DNA of 52,136 nucleotides from Plantactinospora alkalitolerans (GTDB taxonomy: Bacteria > Actinomycetota > Actinomycetes > Mycobacteriales > Micromonosporaceae): the NCBI RefSeq assembly GCF_015690345.1, contig NZ_JADPUN010000128.1, positions 1-52,136 of the forward strand, written 5' to 3'. Below the pieces are notes generated by a model. The model did no database searches and had not been told where the DNA came from. It was given only the letters and a program-made list of their open reading frames with translations. The translations under genes were made by a program, and so were the position numbers. Below, one piece after another: positions 8,028-16,110 of this stretch. How positions within the stretch are numbered: the first letter of the stretch is position 1; each line of letters starts with the position of its first letter.

Positions 8028-10985
8028 TCAGGGACGATGGAGACCGACTTCGATCGTAGTCGTGCTGGTCGAGACCGGACGGCGAGATGTCGCACCGGAC
8101 GGCGGCACGTCAGGTTTGAGTTTGGCGCGGATGGTGTCGGCGTCGGGATGGTCGAGTTGGTCGAGAATGGTCAGGGCCTGCCGCCAGGCGATGGCGGCGG
8201 CGCCCGTCTGGTCCAGAGCGTGATGGGTATTGCCGAGATGGTGTAGGACATCCGCCTCGTAATAGCGGTCGTCCGCCTGCCGGAGCAGCTCGATCGCCTC
8301 CTCGTAGCAGGAGATGGCGGATTTGTAGTCGCCGAGCTGGTGGTGGATGTAGCCGAGGCTGTCCAACGTGTACGCGACTCCACGATGGTCTCTGCCTTCC
8401 CGTTGCAGCGTCAGTGCCCGCTGGCAGTGGACCAGTGCCTGCCGGTGGTCGCCGAGAAGCGAATAGCACCAGCCGTACGAGTTGAGGGCCCGGGCCTGCC
8501 CTGTGCGGTCACCGGCGTCCCGGAACCCGGCGAGGGCCAGCCGGGCCTGCTCCAGCGCTTCCCGGTGGCGACCTTCCCGTTCCAACACGAAGCCGAGGCC
8601 GAGATGGGTCTTGCCCCGCCCGAGATGGTCGCCGACCGCCCTGTACCGGTCGAGGGCCTGCTGGAACTCGGTGACCGCGGCGTCGCGGCGACGCAGCCGG
8701 GCGTACGCGAAGCCGAGGGTCCGGTGAGCGTCCGCCTGCCTGGCAGGATCGCCGACGCGCTGCGCGGCGGCCAGGGCGATCCGCTGGGTGGCGGCCAGAT
8801 CGGACCAGTGCCCCTGGCGCTGGAGGAAGTCCGACAGGGTCCAGGCCAACTGGGCCGCGAGGTCGTCGAGGCCGTGGTCGGCGGCCTGCCGGATCGCGGC
8901 CAGCAGGACCGGCCGCTCGGCGGCGAACCAGGCGAGCGCCTGATGGTCCTCGGCGACCTCCTCCGGAGTCACCCCGGCCGATGGTGGCGGCACCGTGATC
9001 GGCTCCCGGATCGGATGCAGTACCAGGGCGGCGGTGTACGCGCTGTGCAGGTAGTGGCTGAGTACGCGGTCCAGTGCCGCTCGCCGGTCCACCTCCGGGT
9101 CCACGGTGTCGGTGAGTTCGGTGGCGTACGAGCGGAGCAGGTCGTGGAACGTGTACCGGCCCGAGATGTGTTCGGTGAGCAGGTGCGCCTCGGTCAGTGC
9201 GGCCAGCAGGGGCCCTACCTGGCGTGCCGGGATACCCGCGAGGCTGGCCGCGGCGGGTGCAGCGATGTCCGGCCCGGGATTCGGGCCGAGCATCCGGAAC
9301 AGCCGTGCGGCCGACGACCGCAGGGTGTGGTACGACCAGGAGAAGACGGCCCGTACGTCGGTGGCGGAGTCTCCGCCGGCGAACCGGTCGAGACCGCCGC
9401 GGGCGGCCCGCAGTTGCCCGGCGATGGCGGTGAGCGGGAACTCGGGGTGGATGGCAGCGCGGGCGGCCACGATCGCCAGGGCGAGCGGAAGCCGGGCGCA
9501 TTCGGCGATGATCTCGTCGACGGCCGCGGATTCGGTGGCGGTCCGTTGGTGGCCGAGCCGGCTGGTGAGCATGGCGCGGGCCTCGGCGGGGGTGGGCACG
9601 TCCACGGTGACCGGATGCGCGCCGTCGGTCGCGACCAGTCCAGCGAGTTGGCTGCGGCTGGTCACCACGGTCAGACAGCCGGGGCCACCGGGCAGCAGTG
9701 GGCGGACCTGGGCGGCGTCGCGGGCGTTGTCCAGGACCACCAGGACGCGCCGCCGGGCGAGCAGGCTGCGATACAGACCGCTCTGCGCCGGCAGGTCCGC
9801 CGGGATCCGCTCGGGCGCCACCCCGAGCGCGTCCAGGAATCCGCGGACCGCGTCGGCGGGAACCATCGCGGGCCCGTCCGGGTCGAAGCCGCGCAGATTC
9901 ACGTACAACTGCCCGTCGGGGAACCGGTCGGCCACCTGATGCGCCCAGTGCACCGCCAACGAGGTCTTGCCGACGCCGGCCATGCCCGAGATCGCGGCGA
10001 TCAACACGGTCCGAGGGTCCTGGCCGGAGTCGTCGAGGACTGTGTCGAGCATCTTGATCTCGCTGGCGCGATTGACGAAGCGCACGACGTCGGCGGGCAG
10101 CTGCCGGGGCGCCGCCAGGTCCGAAGTCCGTGCCGATGGTTCAACCCGCGCTTCGACCGGCCGCGCATCGTCCGCGCCTGGCGGCAGGTCGGCCGTGCCC
10201 GGCAGGTGCTCCCAGGGCACGGATGGTCGCACCTCGCCGGCCAGCAGCAGTGCCGGCTCGCGCCGAAGCATCTGCCGGTGAAGCTCATGTAGGGCCGCGC
10301 CGGGATCGATGCCGAGGGCGTCCCGGAGCCGCAGACGGGTGTGCGTGAAGCAGTCCAGCGCCTCGACCGTCCGGCCACATCGGTACAGCGCGACCATGAG
10401 GTGGCCGACAAGTGGCTCCGCCATCGGGTACGCCGACACCAGGGTGGACAGTTCGGCCAGTACCTCTGCGTGGCGGCCGAGTATCAACTCGACGTCGAAA
10501 CGCTCGTGAAGCAACGTCAGCCGTTCCCGCTCCAGGCCGTCGCGGACCCGGGAGGCCCAGTCCCCGTCGATCCCGGTCAGCGGCGCGTCCCGCCACAGTG
10601 CGAGCGCGCGTCGGTAGCCCTCCGCGGACGCACCGATGTCGTCCGCTTCCGCGCAACTGCGCGCCCGCTTCGCGAGGCCACGCGCCCGGTGCAGGTCGAC
10701 CTCTTCAGGATCCACCTCGAGCCGGTAGCCACTGCCGGTCTTACGCAGCGGCACACCGATGTCGCGGAGCAGTCGCCTGAGCCGCGAGACGTGAGCATAA
10801 ACAGAATCACGCGCGTGCACCGGCGGGGCCTCGCCCCACACCCGGTCGATCAACCCCGCCGTGGTCACCGCTTGGCCGGGATGCATCGCGAGAACCGCGA
10901 GCACGCAGCGCTGCTTTGCCGTGCCCGCGGCCACGAACCCATCGGCGCTCGCGATCTCGACTGACCCAAGTACGCGAATTCGCAT
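8028..10985 (-). CDS. AfsR/SARP-family transcriptional regulator with NB-ARC and TPR domains
   Basis: This is a 985-residue regulator of the AfsR type. Residues 1-95 are an OmpR-like winged-helix DNA-binding domain (KQRCVLAVLAMHPGQAVTTA ... VYAHVSRLRRLLRD ... GSGYRLEV). Residues about 96-245 are the bacterial transcriptional activation domain. An NB-ARC ATPase module follows, with Walker A GMAGVGKTSLAVHWAHQVAD near 335 and Walker B RRVLVVLDNARD. TPR repeats fill about 740-950 (GRGKTHLGLGFVLEREGRH, ALNSYGWCYSLLGDHRQALV and similar). Proteins of this class activate secondary-metabolite genes by binding direct heptamer repeats. None of its targets can be proved here. Candidate repeats lie at 13763-13792. 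The 123 bp upstream (10986-11108) should hold its promoter, but no clear -35/-10 pair stands out. Confidence 0.9.
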   Translation of the reverse strand: MRIRVLGSVEIASADGFVAAGTAKQRCVLAVLAMHPGQAVTTAGLIDRVWGEAPPVHARDSVYAHVSRLRRLLRDIGVPLRKTGSGYRLEVDPEEVDLHRARGLAKRARSCAEADDIGASAEGYRRALALWRDAPLTGIDGDWASRVRDGLERERLTLLHERFDVELILGRHAEVLAELSTLVSAYPMAEPLVGHLMVALYRCGRTVEALDCFTHTRLRLRDALGIDPGAALHELHRQMLRREPALLLAGEVRPSVPWEHLPGTADLPPGADDARPVEARVEPSARTSDLAAPRQLPADVVRFVNRASEIKMLDTVLDDSGQDPRTVLIAAISGMAGVGKTSLAVHWAHQVADRFPDGQLYVNLRGFDPDGPAMVPADAVRGFLDALGVAPERIPADLPAQSGLYRSLLARRRVLVVLDNARDAAQVRPLLPGGPGCLTVVTSRSQLAGLVATDGAHPVTVDVPTPAEARAMLTSRLGHQRTATESAAVDEIIAECARLPLALAIVAARAAIHPEFPLTAIAGQLRAARGGLDRFAGGDSATDVRAVFSWSYHTLRSSAARLFRMLGPNPGPDIAAPAAASLAGIPARQVGPLLAALTEAHLLTEHISGRYTFHDLLRSYATELTDTVDPEVDRRAALDRVLSHYLHSAYTAALVLHPIREPITVPPPSAGVTPEEVAEDHQALAWFAAERPVLLAAIRQAADHGLDDLAAQLAWTLSDFLQRQGHWSDLAATQRIALAAAQRVGDPARQADAHRTLGFAYARLRRRDAAVTEFQQALDRYRAVGDHLGRGKTHLGLGFVLEREGRHREALEQARLALAGFRDAGDRTGQARALNSYGWCYSLLGDHRQALVHCQRALTLQREGRDHRGVAYTLDSLGYIHHQLGDYKSAISCYEEAIELLRQADDRYYEADVLHHLGNTHHALDQTGAAAIAWRQALTILDQLDHPDADTIRAKLKPDVPPSGATSRRPVSTSTTTIEVGLHRP

Positions 10986-11108
10986 CGCGACCTTTCCTGA
11001 CAGCGACAGCCATCAGACCAGGTCCATATGGGAACTGCAAGCAGATTTGCGACACCGCGCCACGCCGGGGCCGGCGCACCCGGCCCCCGAGTACCGCCAA
11101 CGGCGGTC

Positions 11109-12635
11109 TCACCGTGGTGAACCCGCCGCCCGGGAATGGAAACCGTCAACCTCGAAGGTCTCGACGGTGTGGGCCGGGATGTCCACCACGAACCGGTGAG
11201 CGCTGCGTCGAAGGTCGGTGCCGGCGACGTACTGCCGGCCGATGGTGCCGTTCGGGTCCGCGTCAGTGGTCCACCTGCGGACCATCCCGTCCGCCGACCC
11301 TCCGATGGCGGCGAACCGGGACAGGTCATATGTGATCCGTTGTGGGGAGTCACCGCAGACCGTGACCAGGACGAGCCGACCGGCGGACGCGTCGTAGGCG
11401 GCGACGGTGGCCTGGTCGCCACTGTCGATGATGACCATCCCCGGACGGATGTGCCGGGTGTACTGCGCGAGGACGAAGTACTTGTTGCTGACCGCCCCCA
11501 GCGTGCCGGTCACGCTCGTCGGATCGGGATAGCCTGCCTCGACCAGCCCCCACGTCAGGCCGTCGACCGGCTGCCAGTAACACCACGCTGTCGGATGGAG
11601 ATAGCGCAGATCGAGGCTGAGGTTGTAGGCGAGGTAGAGACCGTGGTTCCAGCCCTCGCCGTACTCGGACTGCCACAACCGGCGGCGGTCGGCGTGCACC
11701 GCGCGGTACAGCTCACCGCGCGGACCGCCGGTGTTGCCGTACTCGTAGCCGTGCACGTCGACCCGACCGACCAGCGATCTGGTCGCGGGCGGGAAACTGT
11801 TCCAGGTCGTGGTCGCCATCGCGTACGTGCTCTCGTCCGAGGCGGCAATCTCCGTCCGGTCCAGCCCACGGCTGTCGAGTTCGGTACGGAGGTACCGGAG
11901 GACCTGCTGCTGGACGCCCGGGTCCAGATGGCACCCTTCCTGTGGGCCGTCCGCCCGCCACCAGGGCGCCGCCGGCTCGTTGAACGCCGCGACCGAGGAG
12001 AAGTCCACCGCCCAGTTGTCCTGGGCGTACTTCGCGACCGTCGCGAGGTAGATCGCGTGCTGGCGGTAGTTCCAGGACTGCAGGTTGTTTCCGCCGTCTG
12101 CCGCGCCGGACGGGTTGTGGTTGACACACATCCACCACAGCGGCGAGACGGAGAACAATTCGAACACGTCCGCGCCCCGGTCCCGGGCCTTGCTCATCAT
12201 CTGCCGCTGGTTCGCGTCGGCCCGCCAGTTCCAGCTGGCGGACGCCGGGTCGGTGCTGGCCCAGTCCAGCCAGTAGCCGTCGATCTGCTTGTAACGCGGG
12301 ATATTCGGCGACGCGACCATGCTCACCGGGGGCGTCCCGATCGTCCGCGACGTGCAGGCGCCCAGGTTGTAGCGGACGATGTTCAGGCCAAGGCCGGGAT
12401 AGCTCCGGCCGCCGTACGACACGGTGTCGCGGGTGTAGAACAGATCGGCGAGGGTGTCGTTGTCGCCGAAGACGTTCGCCCACCAGGACAGCGAGGCGCC
12501 CCAACCCTCCCAGGGTCCGTAGCTCCGCAACGGGTCGACGGTCGTCGTGTAGTCGGCGTACGCGGGCCCTCCCAGCAGCACGCCACCGACCGACGCCGCT
12601 GCCACACCTCCGATCAGATGCCGTCGGGTCACCAT
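11109..12635 (-). CDS. Secreted GH30 endo-beta-1,6-galactanase-like enzyme
   Basis: The protein has 508 residues. It opens with a twin-arginine signal peptide (TRRHLIGG then a hydrophobic run ending GPAYAD), so export is probably by Tat. The body is a GH30 (beta/alpha)8 barrel with a C-terminal beta-sandwich. The segment GWGASLSWWANVFG is typical of the subfamily containing endo-beta-1,6-galactanases. The acid/base candidate is Glu220 in AAFNEP and the nucleophile is Glu324 in WQSEYGEG. This activity would attack type II arabinogalactan side chains, which fits the arabinofuranosidase at 2.5 kb, but no shared operator is visible here. ATG at 12635 is preceded by GGAGGTAAC at good spacing. Substrate specificity is by family resemblance. 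Confidence 0.85.
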   Translation of the reverse strand: MVTRRHLIGGVAAASVGGVLLGGPAYADYTTTVDPLRSYGPWEGWGASLSWWANVFGDNDTLADLFYTRDTVSYGGRSYPGLGLNIVRYNLGACTSRTIGTPPVSMVASPNIPRYKQIDGYWLDWASTDPASASWNWRADANQRQMMSKARDRGADVFELFSVSPLWWMCVNHNPSGAADGGNNLQSWNYRQHAIYLATVAKYAQDNWAVDFSSVAAFNEPAAPWWRADGPQEGCHLDPGVQQQVLRYLRTELDSRGLDRTEIAASDESTYAMATTTWNSFPPATRSLVGRVDVHGYEYGNTGGPRGELYRAVHADRRRLWQSEYGEGWNHGLYLAYNLSLDLRYLHPTAWCYWQPVDGLTWGLVEAGYPDPTSVTGTLGAVSNKYFVLAQYTRHIRPGMVIIDSGDQATVAAYDASAGRLVLVTVCGDSPQRITYDLSRFAAIGGSADGMVRRWTTDADPNGTIGRQYVAGTDLRRSAHRFVVDIPAHTVETFEVDGFHSRAAGSPR

Positions 12636-12673
12636 CAGCAGTTACCTCCGGATCGATGTTGGACGTCGGGCTT

Positions 12674-12712
12674 CCGCCGCCCCGACGCGGGATGCCGGCG
12701 TCGGGGCGGCGG
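12674..12712 (-). terminator. Hairpin terminator after the lipase-like gene
   Basis: A perfect 15-bp GC-rich stem (12674-12688 with 12698-12712) with a 9-base loop lies between the lipase-like gene's stop and the GH30 start. It would end the lipase transcript before the GH30 gene on the same strand. Confidence 0.7.
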
Positions 12713-12744
12713 TCGTACCGGACTGGACTACGAGCCGGCCGGGC

Positions 12745-13623
12745 CTACCACGCGAAGTACCAGTAGCACCCGTTGTTCGCCACCCGTACGGGGGCCGCCT
12801 GGTTGCCGGACGGGTCGGTCCAGGTATCTCCGTGGTCATTCGAGTACTTGTGGGTCCAGGAGCCGGTGGTCTTCTGATGGATATTGGCGTGGCTGGTGCC
12901 CGGGACGTCGTTGTAGATCACTTTATGTCGGGCGTTCATGTTCGTGGCCACTCTTGACGGGACGATGACGTCGCCCTCGAAGCCGACCACGGTCCAGTCG
13001 GTGCCATGGGTACCCTGTGGATTGTCCTTGAGACTCAACATGAGGGCGGGTGAGGCCATCTCCACGCATTGCTTTACGAGGATGACCGCCCCACAGAGGG
13101 TGGCCAGCGCAGAGCCTGTTCCGTGAGGAGTCGACAACGTGACGACGTCCTCGACGAAGATGAAGGGCGGGTATCCGTCCCGTCTCTCCTGTACGCCGGT
13201 GAGCGCGCTCCGGATGATGAGCCCGCCCATGGAGTGGGCGATCACATCGACCGCGACGCCATTCTGGGAATACCGCTGGTAGATCGTCTCCGCCAACTGC
13301 TTGCCGAGGTCCAGGATCGACGTGAACCGACCCCCGCGGCTGGGGCGCAGAGAGCAGTTCGTATCTCCCGTGTAATAGCCGACGGTGACCAGATCACCGG
13401 TCCATGCCCATCCCCTCATGGCCGATACGGCCGCGCCCCAGTAGCTGTTGCAGTCGTATCCCGGGTCGACATGCTCGCCGTCGAATCCGTGGATGAAGAG
13501 CACCGGCTTGTCAGCGCTGTCATTGCGTACGGGTGTCGCCGCCGCCGGCACGGCCATCGATAGTGCCGCGACCACACCGACTACCACCGCCCCGATAGTC
13601 GGTCGTATCCAGCCTTGTTTCAT
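12745..13623 (-). CDS. Secreted lipase/esterase-like alpha/beta hydrolase
   Basis: The protein has 292 residues. A signal peptide (hydrophobic residues about 8-29, ending PAAATP) directs export. The alpha/beta-hydrolase core shows the oxyanion segment VLFIHGFDG (41-49), the nucleophile elbow AHSMGG with Ser131, Asp218 in FEGDVIVPS and His245 in GTSHANIH. Together these make a complete triad in the right order. The arrangement resembles class I.4-like and LipA/EstA-type secreted lipases of actinomycetes. Several cysteines (in DCNSYW, TNCSLRP and elsewhere) suggest disulfides in the mature protein. It has its own terminator and no obvious partner. Lipid versus small-ester substrate cannot be told from the sequence. 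Confidence 0.8.
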   Translation of the reverse strand: MKQGWIRPTIGAVVVGVVAALSMAVPAAATPVRNDSADKPVLFIHGFDGEHVDPGYDCNSYWGAAVSAMRGWAWTGDLVTVGYYTGDTNCSLRPSRGGRFTSILDLGKQLAETIYQRYSQNGVAVDVIAHSMGGLIIRSALTGVQERRDGYPPFIFVEDVVTLSTPHGTGSALATLCGAVILVKQCVEMASPALMLSLKDNPQGTHGTDWTVVGFEGDVIVPSRVATNMNARHKVIYNDVPGTSHANIHQKTTGSWTHKYSNDHGDTWTDPSGNQAAPVRVANNGCYWYFAW

Positions 13624-13762
13624 GGGCGTACCTGCTCTCCTCCGGGTAGCGGGTACGTCCGTCGCGTGATCGCGGGGCCGACCCGAGGATTCGTCCGTCC
13701 GGGATCCGGACCGGGCAACAAATCCGTGTGCTCGATCGTCCGCGAACGAGCTGGTCGGCCAC

Positions 13763-13792
13763 CTTGCGAGAAGTCTTGCGAAAACCTTGCAG
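13763..13792. repeat. Three direct heptamer repeats (CTTGCGA/CTTGCGA/CTTGCAG) upstream of the lipase-like gene
   Basis: The heptamers start at 13763, 13775 and 13786, so the spacing is 12 and 11 bp. They sit in the 267-bp gap between the lipase-like gene (start 13623) and the HisD-like gene's stop. Direct heptamers on one helical face at about 11 bp are the known form of SARP binding sites, and a SARP gene lies 3 kb away. A TACGAT follows at 13797-13802 on the plus strand, where no gene begins. A link to the regulator is a guess. Nothing else was recognised in this gap. Confidence 0.35.
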
Positions 13793-13890
13793 GACCTACG
13801 ATTTTTGCCGGGGCGTCAGCGGGGCGCGAGCCTCGACTCGTCGACCGCCCCGGCCGGCTGTACGGTCGGCAGGGCCGGCGGTGGCCCGAT

Positions 13891-15201
13891 TCAGACCCCG
13901 GGTGGGGCCCAGGGCAGGGGGTCGGCGGCGTACTTGTGGGCGCGGACGTCGCCGGAGCGGGCGTGCCCCTCGAACAGCTCGACCCGGGCCGCCCGGCCAC
14001 ACAGCCGGCCCAGCTCGACGCTCGCCTCGCGGTTGGTCACCTCCTGGTAGGTGACCGTCTTCAGGTACTTGCCGACCCACAGGCCACCGGTGTAGCGAGC
14101 CGCGCCACGGGTGGGCAGGGTGTGGTTGGTGCCGATCACCTTGTCGCCGTAGGAGACGCAGGTTCCCTCGCCCAGGAACAGCGCGCCGTAGTTGCGCATC
14201 TGGTCCAGGGCGTCGCGCGGCGACTCGGTCAACACCTGGACGTGTTCGGCGGCGTACGAGTCCGCCAGCGAGAACGCCTCGGTCAGGTCCGCCACCACCG
14301 CCACCTCGCCGTGGTCGCGCCACGCGGGTCCGGCGAAGTCCCGGGTGGGCATGCCGGGCAGGATCTGCTCGATCAGTTCCATGACCTGCCGGGCCAGCGG
14401 CTCCGAGTCCGTGATCAGGATGGCCGGCGAGTCGGGGCCGTGCTCGGCCTGACTCAGCAGGTCGACCGCGACCACGAACGGGTCCGCGGCGGCGTCGGCG
14501 ACGACCAGGATCTCGGTCGGGCCGGCGAACAGGTCGATGCCGACCTCGCCGAAGAGCTGGCGCTTGGCCTCCGCGACGTACGCGTTGCCGGGACCGGCCA
14601 GCAGATCGACCTTGCCGATCGTCTCGGTGCCCAGCGCCATCGCGGCCACCGCCTGGGTGCCGCCGAGCAGGTAGATCTCGTCGGCGCCGGCCAGGTGCAG
14701 CGCTGCGACCGTCGCGGCCGGGATCTCGCCGTGGATCGGCGGTGTGCAGGACGCCACCCGCTCGACACCGGCGACCTTCGCCGTCACCACGGTCATGTGC
14801 GCCGACGCCACCAGCGGATAGCGGCCGCCGGGCACGTAGGCACCGGCCGCCGCCACCGGGATGTTCTTCTGGCCGAGGAAGACCCCGGGCTCGACCTCCG
14901 CCTCGAAGTCGTGCAGGGACTCCTTCTGCCGTTGTGCGAAGTCGCGTACCCGGGCCTGCACGGTGGTGATGTCGGCGATCGCCTGTTCGGGAACGGTCGC
15001 GACGATCCGCTCGATCTCTTCGCCGCCGAGCCGGAACGACTCGGGCGACCAGTTGTCGAACTTCTCCGAATACTCCCGGACCGCCGCGTCGCCACGGGAC
15101 CGGACGTCCGCGATCACCGCCGCGACCGTCTCGCGTACGCCCTGGGACCGGGCGTCGTCGTGGGTCACCAGGGGGGCGGACTTGAGGTAACGAGCTGCCA
15201 T
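13891..15201 (-). CDS. Histidinol dehydrogenase-family NAD-dependent dehydrogenase (catabolic paralogue)
   Basis: The protein has 436 residues from ATG at 15201, placed 9 bp after GGAGG. A GTG two codons upstream is the alternative. The HisD fold is clear: YVPGGRYPLVASAHMT, GPGNAYVAEAKRQLFG, AGPTEILVVAD, the metal-site region LLSQAEHGPDS, and AAEHVQVLTES. The C-terminus EGHARSGDVRAHKY differs from biosynthetic HisD and resembles paralogues that oxidise other secondary or primary alcohols, such as sulfopropanediol dehydrogenase. No other histidine gene is nearby. It is the last gene of a two-gene unit with the PIG-L deacetylase, behind an IclR-type operator. It most likely oxidises a polyol or amino-alcohol group of the unknown catabolic substrate. 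Confidence 0.75.
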   Translation of the reverse strand: MAARYLKSAPLVTHDDARSQGVRETVAAVIADVRSRGDAAVREYSEKFDNWSPESFRLGGEEIERIVATVPEQAIADITTVQARVRDFAQRQKESLHDFEAEVEPGVFLGQKNIPVAAAGAYVPGGRYPLVASAHMTVVTAKVAGVERVASCTPPIHGEIPAATVAALHLAGADEIYLLGGTQAVAAMALGTETIGKVDLLAGPGNAYVAEAKRQLFGEVGIDLFAGPTEILVVADAAADPFVVAVDLLSQAEHGPDSPAILITDSEPLARQVMELIEQILPGMPTRDFAGPAWRDHGEVAVVADLTEAFSLADSYAAEHVQVLTESPRDALDQMRNYGALFLGEGTCVSYGDKVIGTNHTLPTRGAARYTGGLWVGKYLKTVTYQEVTNREASVELGRLCGRAARVELFEGHARSGDVRAHKYAADPLPWAPPGV

Positions 15202-15221
15202 GGCCACCAGCCTCCAAGTAT

Positions 15222-16064
15222 CTACAGCGGGTAGGTTGCCCGCAGGTCGAGCCGGCTGTAGGTGATGTGCCGGGTCAGCACGTCCTCGCTGCGCGCGGCC
15301 TCGGTGACCGGGAGCAGGGTGTGGGTTTCGTTGTTCAGCCGGTAGAACGCCTCGGCGAAGTTGACGCCGGCCACCCGGCCGTGCTCGCCGTTGTTGGCCT
15401 CGATGAGCTTGCGGGCGAACAGCCCGGAGTAGCCCTGGCTGTCGAAGCAGTCCATCGCGGCGACCTTCTTGCCGACCACCTCGGTGATGTCGATGTAGAC
15501 GTCGTTGCGCAGCCCGTGGAGGCTCAGTCCGTCGGCGGCGATCACCGGCAGCGACGTGAAGAAGACCTGTTTGACGTGGAACTCCGACCGGCCGTCCAGG
15601 TTGCGCAGGAACATGCCGGCGCGGCCGAGCGCGGCCAGCACGCTCACCGTCGCGACCGTGTGCACGTTGGCGGCCATCACCGGATTGACCGGGTAGTCGC
15701 AGATCACCACGTCGGGTCGCTCGATCGCGAGCTGCTCGGCGATCTGGTCAACGACCGCCTCCTGGAGGGCGGCGTAGTGGTCGTCGAGGTCGAGGGTGAT
15801 CACCCGAGAGATGCCGACGATCTCCGCCGCCCGTTCCAGCTCGCCCTTCTTGTGCGCCGCGATCGCGTCCAGGTCGGCCCCCACGATCGTTTCGTCGGGG
15901 TGCTCCTTGCGCCACTCCTCGGCGTACCGGTTGGCGTGCATCCTGCCGCCGTGGGTGAGGATCAGCGCGACCACCTCGTCACCTGCGGCCGCGTGACGGG
16001 CCAGGGTGCCGCCGCAGTTGGTGATCGTGTCCGCCGGATGAGCGTAGATGGTCAGAACCTTCAT
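15222..16064 (-). CDS. PIG-L family deacetylase with altered AHPAD motif
   Basis: The protein has 280 residues and belongs to the LmbE/PIG-L superfamily of zinc-dependent N-deacetylases that act on N-acetylglucosaminyl and related compounds. ATG at 16064 is chosen because the family starts within a few residues of the metal motif. The longer frame from 16091 would run over the operator. The motif reads AHPAD at residues 8-12 in place of the usual AHPDD. The zinc-ligand His9 and Asp12 are kept, but the aspartate normally acting as general base is alanine. A later zinc-ligand candidate His lies in NPVMAANVHTVATV. The gene is probably co-transcribed with the HisD-like gene 15 bp downstream. It either uses another base or has a changed activity. 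Confidence 0.75.
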   Translation of the reverse strand: MKVLTIYAHPADTITNCGGTLARHAAAGDEVVALILTHGGRMHANRYAEEWRKEHPDETIVGADLDAIAAHKKGELERAAEIVGISRVITLDLDDHYAALQEAVVDQIAEQLAIERPDVVICDYPVNPVMAANVHTVATVSVLAALGRAGMFLRNLDGRSEFHVKQVFFTSLPVIAADGLSLHGLRNDVYIDITEVVGKKVAAMDCFDSQGYSGLFARKLIEANNGEHGRVAGVNFAEAFYRLNNETHTLLPVTEAARSEDVLTRHITYSRLDLRATYPL

Positions 16065-16080
16065 GGCTGCCAAGCCAACG

Positions 16081-16100
16081 TGAAATGCCATTCCATGTCA
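16081..16100 (-). promoter_or_regulatory. IclR-regulon operator upstream of the PIG-L/HisD-like unit
   Basis: TGAAATGCCATTCCATGTCA (16081-16100) matches the shared motif GGAAYGNNRTTYCATGTCA seen at five other places in this block. It lies between the stop of the PLP-enzyme gene and the PIG-L start, so the PIG-L/HisD-like pair probably has its own promoter. Confidence 0.65.
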
Positions 16101-16110
16101 ACAGACCCGG

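Noticed and set aside
7943-8095. 51-codon N-terminal extension of the membrane NTPase
   Set aside because: It overlaps the SARP gene by 68 bp and lacks a ribosome-binding site. The ATG at 7942 has one and begins just before the first membrane helix.
8340-10292. A 650-codon open frame opposite the SARP gene
   Set aside because: It is the antisense shadow of a strongly conserved SARP/NB-ARC/TPR protein. Its translation is rich in R, G, P and V with no domain.
13891-15201. Histidine-biosynthetic hisD
   Set aside because: The C-terminus (EGHARSGDVRAHKY) and the catabolic neighbours point to a paralogue with another alcohol substrate. No his genes adjoin it.
16065-16091. Nine-codon upstream extension of the PIG-L gene
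   Set aside because: It would run across the operator at 16081-16100. The AHPxD motif of this family lies at the extreme N-terminus, favouring ATG at 16064.
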